Assembly: GCF_000150275.1 (NCBI RefSeq)
Contig: NW_002060952.1
Coordinates: 1,713,868-1,777,867, forward strand
Source: Trichoplax adhaerens
Taxonomy: Eukaryota; Placozoa; Uniplacotomia; Trichoplacea; Trichoplacidae
Length of the DNA stretch: 64,000 bases
Direction: 5' to 3'
Under the pieces are notes generated by a model that was not told the DNA's origin, ran no database searches, and worked only from the letters and a program-made list of their open reading frames with translations. Shown here piece by piece: positions 63,808 to 64,000 of this stretch (position 1 is the stretch's first letter; each line of letters starts with the position of its first letter). The position numbers and the translations under genes were made by a program.

Positions 63808-64000
63808 ATGCCGAAAACTCGAGTGCCAAAGCGAAGTAAAGACAGACCTTCCCCTATGTCAGTATCAGGTCCATCGGGTAAGTTGGTAAACTGCAGTACT
63901 GAATTATAACGCTTGTGATTTTACAGACCATCATTTTAGACTGCCTTAACCATATTTTACCGATGATTAATATACGACTGCAAAAGTACAGTATATGTAT
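63808..64000 (+). CDS. First coding exon of an unidentified gene, cut by the window edge
   Basis: ATG at 63808 opens a 70-nt exon ending at a good donor (TCGG|gtaagt after 63877). It encodes a short, basic, Ser/Pro-rich start (MPKTRVPKRSKDRP, then SPMSVSGPSG). The rest to 64000 is intron. The basic start could be a nuclear-localisation segment, but no family can be assigned from about 23 residues. The call rests on ATG context, donor quality and the upstream pentamer cluster. Confidence 0.5.

Overview
The window is AT-rich eukaryotic DNA. Genes are split into many short exons by GT-AG introns, mostly 60-400 bp. The gene content is animal: a fused CAD enzyme with an apparently active dihydroorotase domain, adhesion-type GPCRs with C-type lectin, GAIN and GPS segments, TOPORS, CCDC25 and MRGBP. 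Compact introns, AT-richness and sequence distant from bilaterians suggest an early-branching metazoan. A placozoan (Trichoplax/Hoilungia type) is my best guess, but this is inference and I could not search a database.

Layout. Bases 1-30,600 are gene-poor. They hold two tandem, same-strand (minus) paralogous receptor genes, each with two C-type lectin domains followed by a GAIN/GPS region. The first (907-4926) shows no 7TM part inside the window. The second (14343-21093) can be read exon by exon through seven transmembrane segments. The gaps 4.9-14.3 kb and 21.1-30.6 kb show no convincing genes, only diverged repeats. Bases 30,600-64,000 are gene-dense: CAD (minus, 30640-43179, about 43 exons), CCDC25 (plus, 45626-48876), MRGBP (minus, 50108-51978), an unassigned 69-residue single-pass membrane protein (plus, 52815-54157), TOPORS (minus, 54644-61219), and the first coding exon of another plus-strand gene (63808 onward).

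CAD/CCDC25 and MRGBP/small membrane protein are divergent pairs. The small protein and TOPORS converge. The products serve pyrimidine synthesis (CAD), chromatin (MRGBP, NuA4/TIP60-type complexes), ubiquitin/SUMO ligation (TOPORS), DNA sensing or adhesion (CCDC25) and surface recognition (the receptors). They are not one pathway.

The most unusual signal is a pentamer, TACAG/CTGTA, that occurs in both orientations joined at GTAC-type palindromic centres. It forms a roughly 580-bp array in the MRGBP/small-gene divergent promoter and smaller clusters just upstream of CAD, CCDC25, TOPORS and the terminal gene. It is nearly absent from the first 26 kb. Other structured DNA includes a 340/348-bp tandem duplication carrying 28-bp-stem hairpins, a 104-bp tandem duplication in a TOPORS intron, and a repeat/inverted-repeat block at 44.75-45.02 kb.
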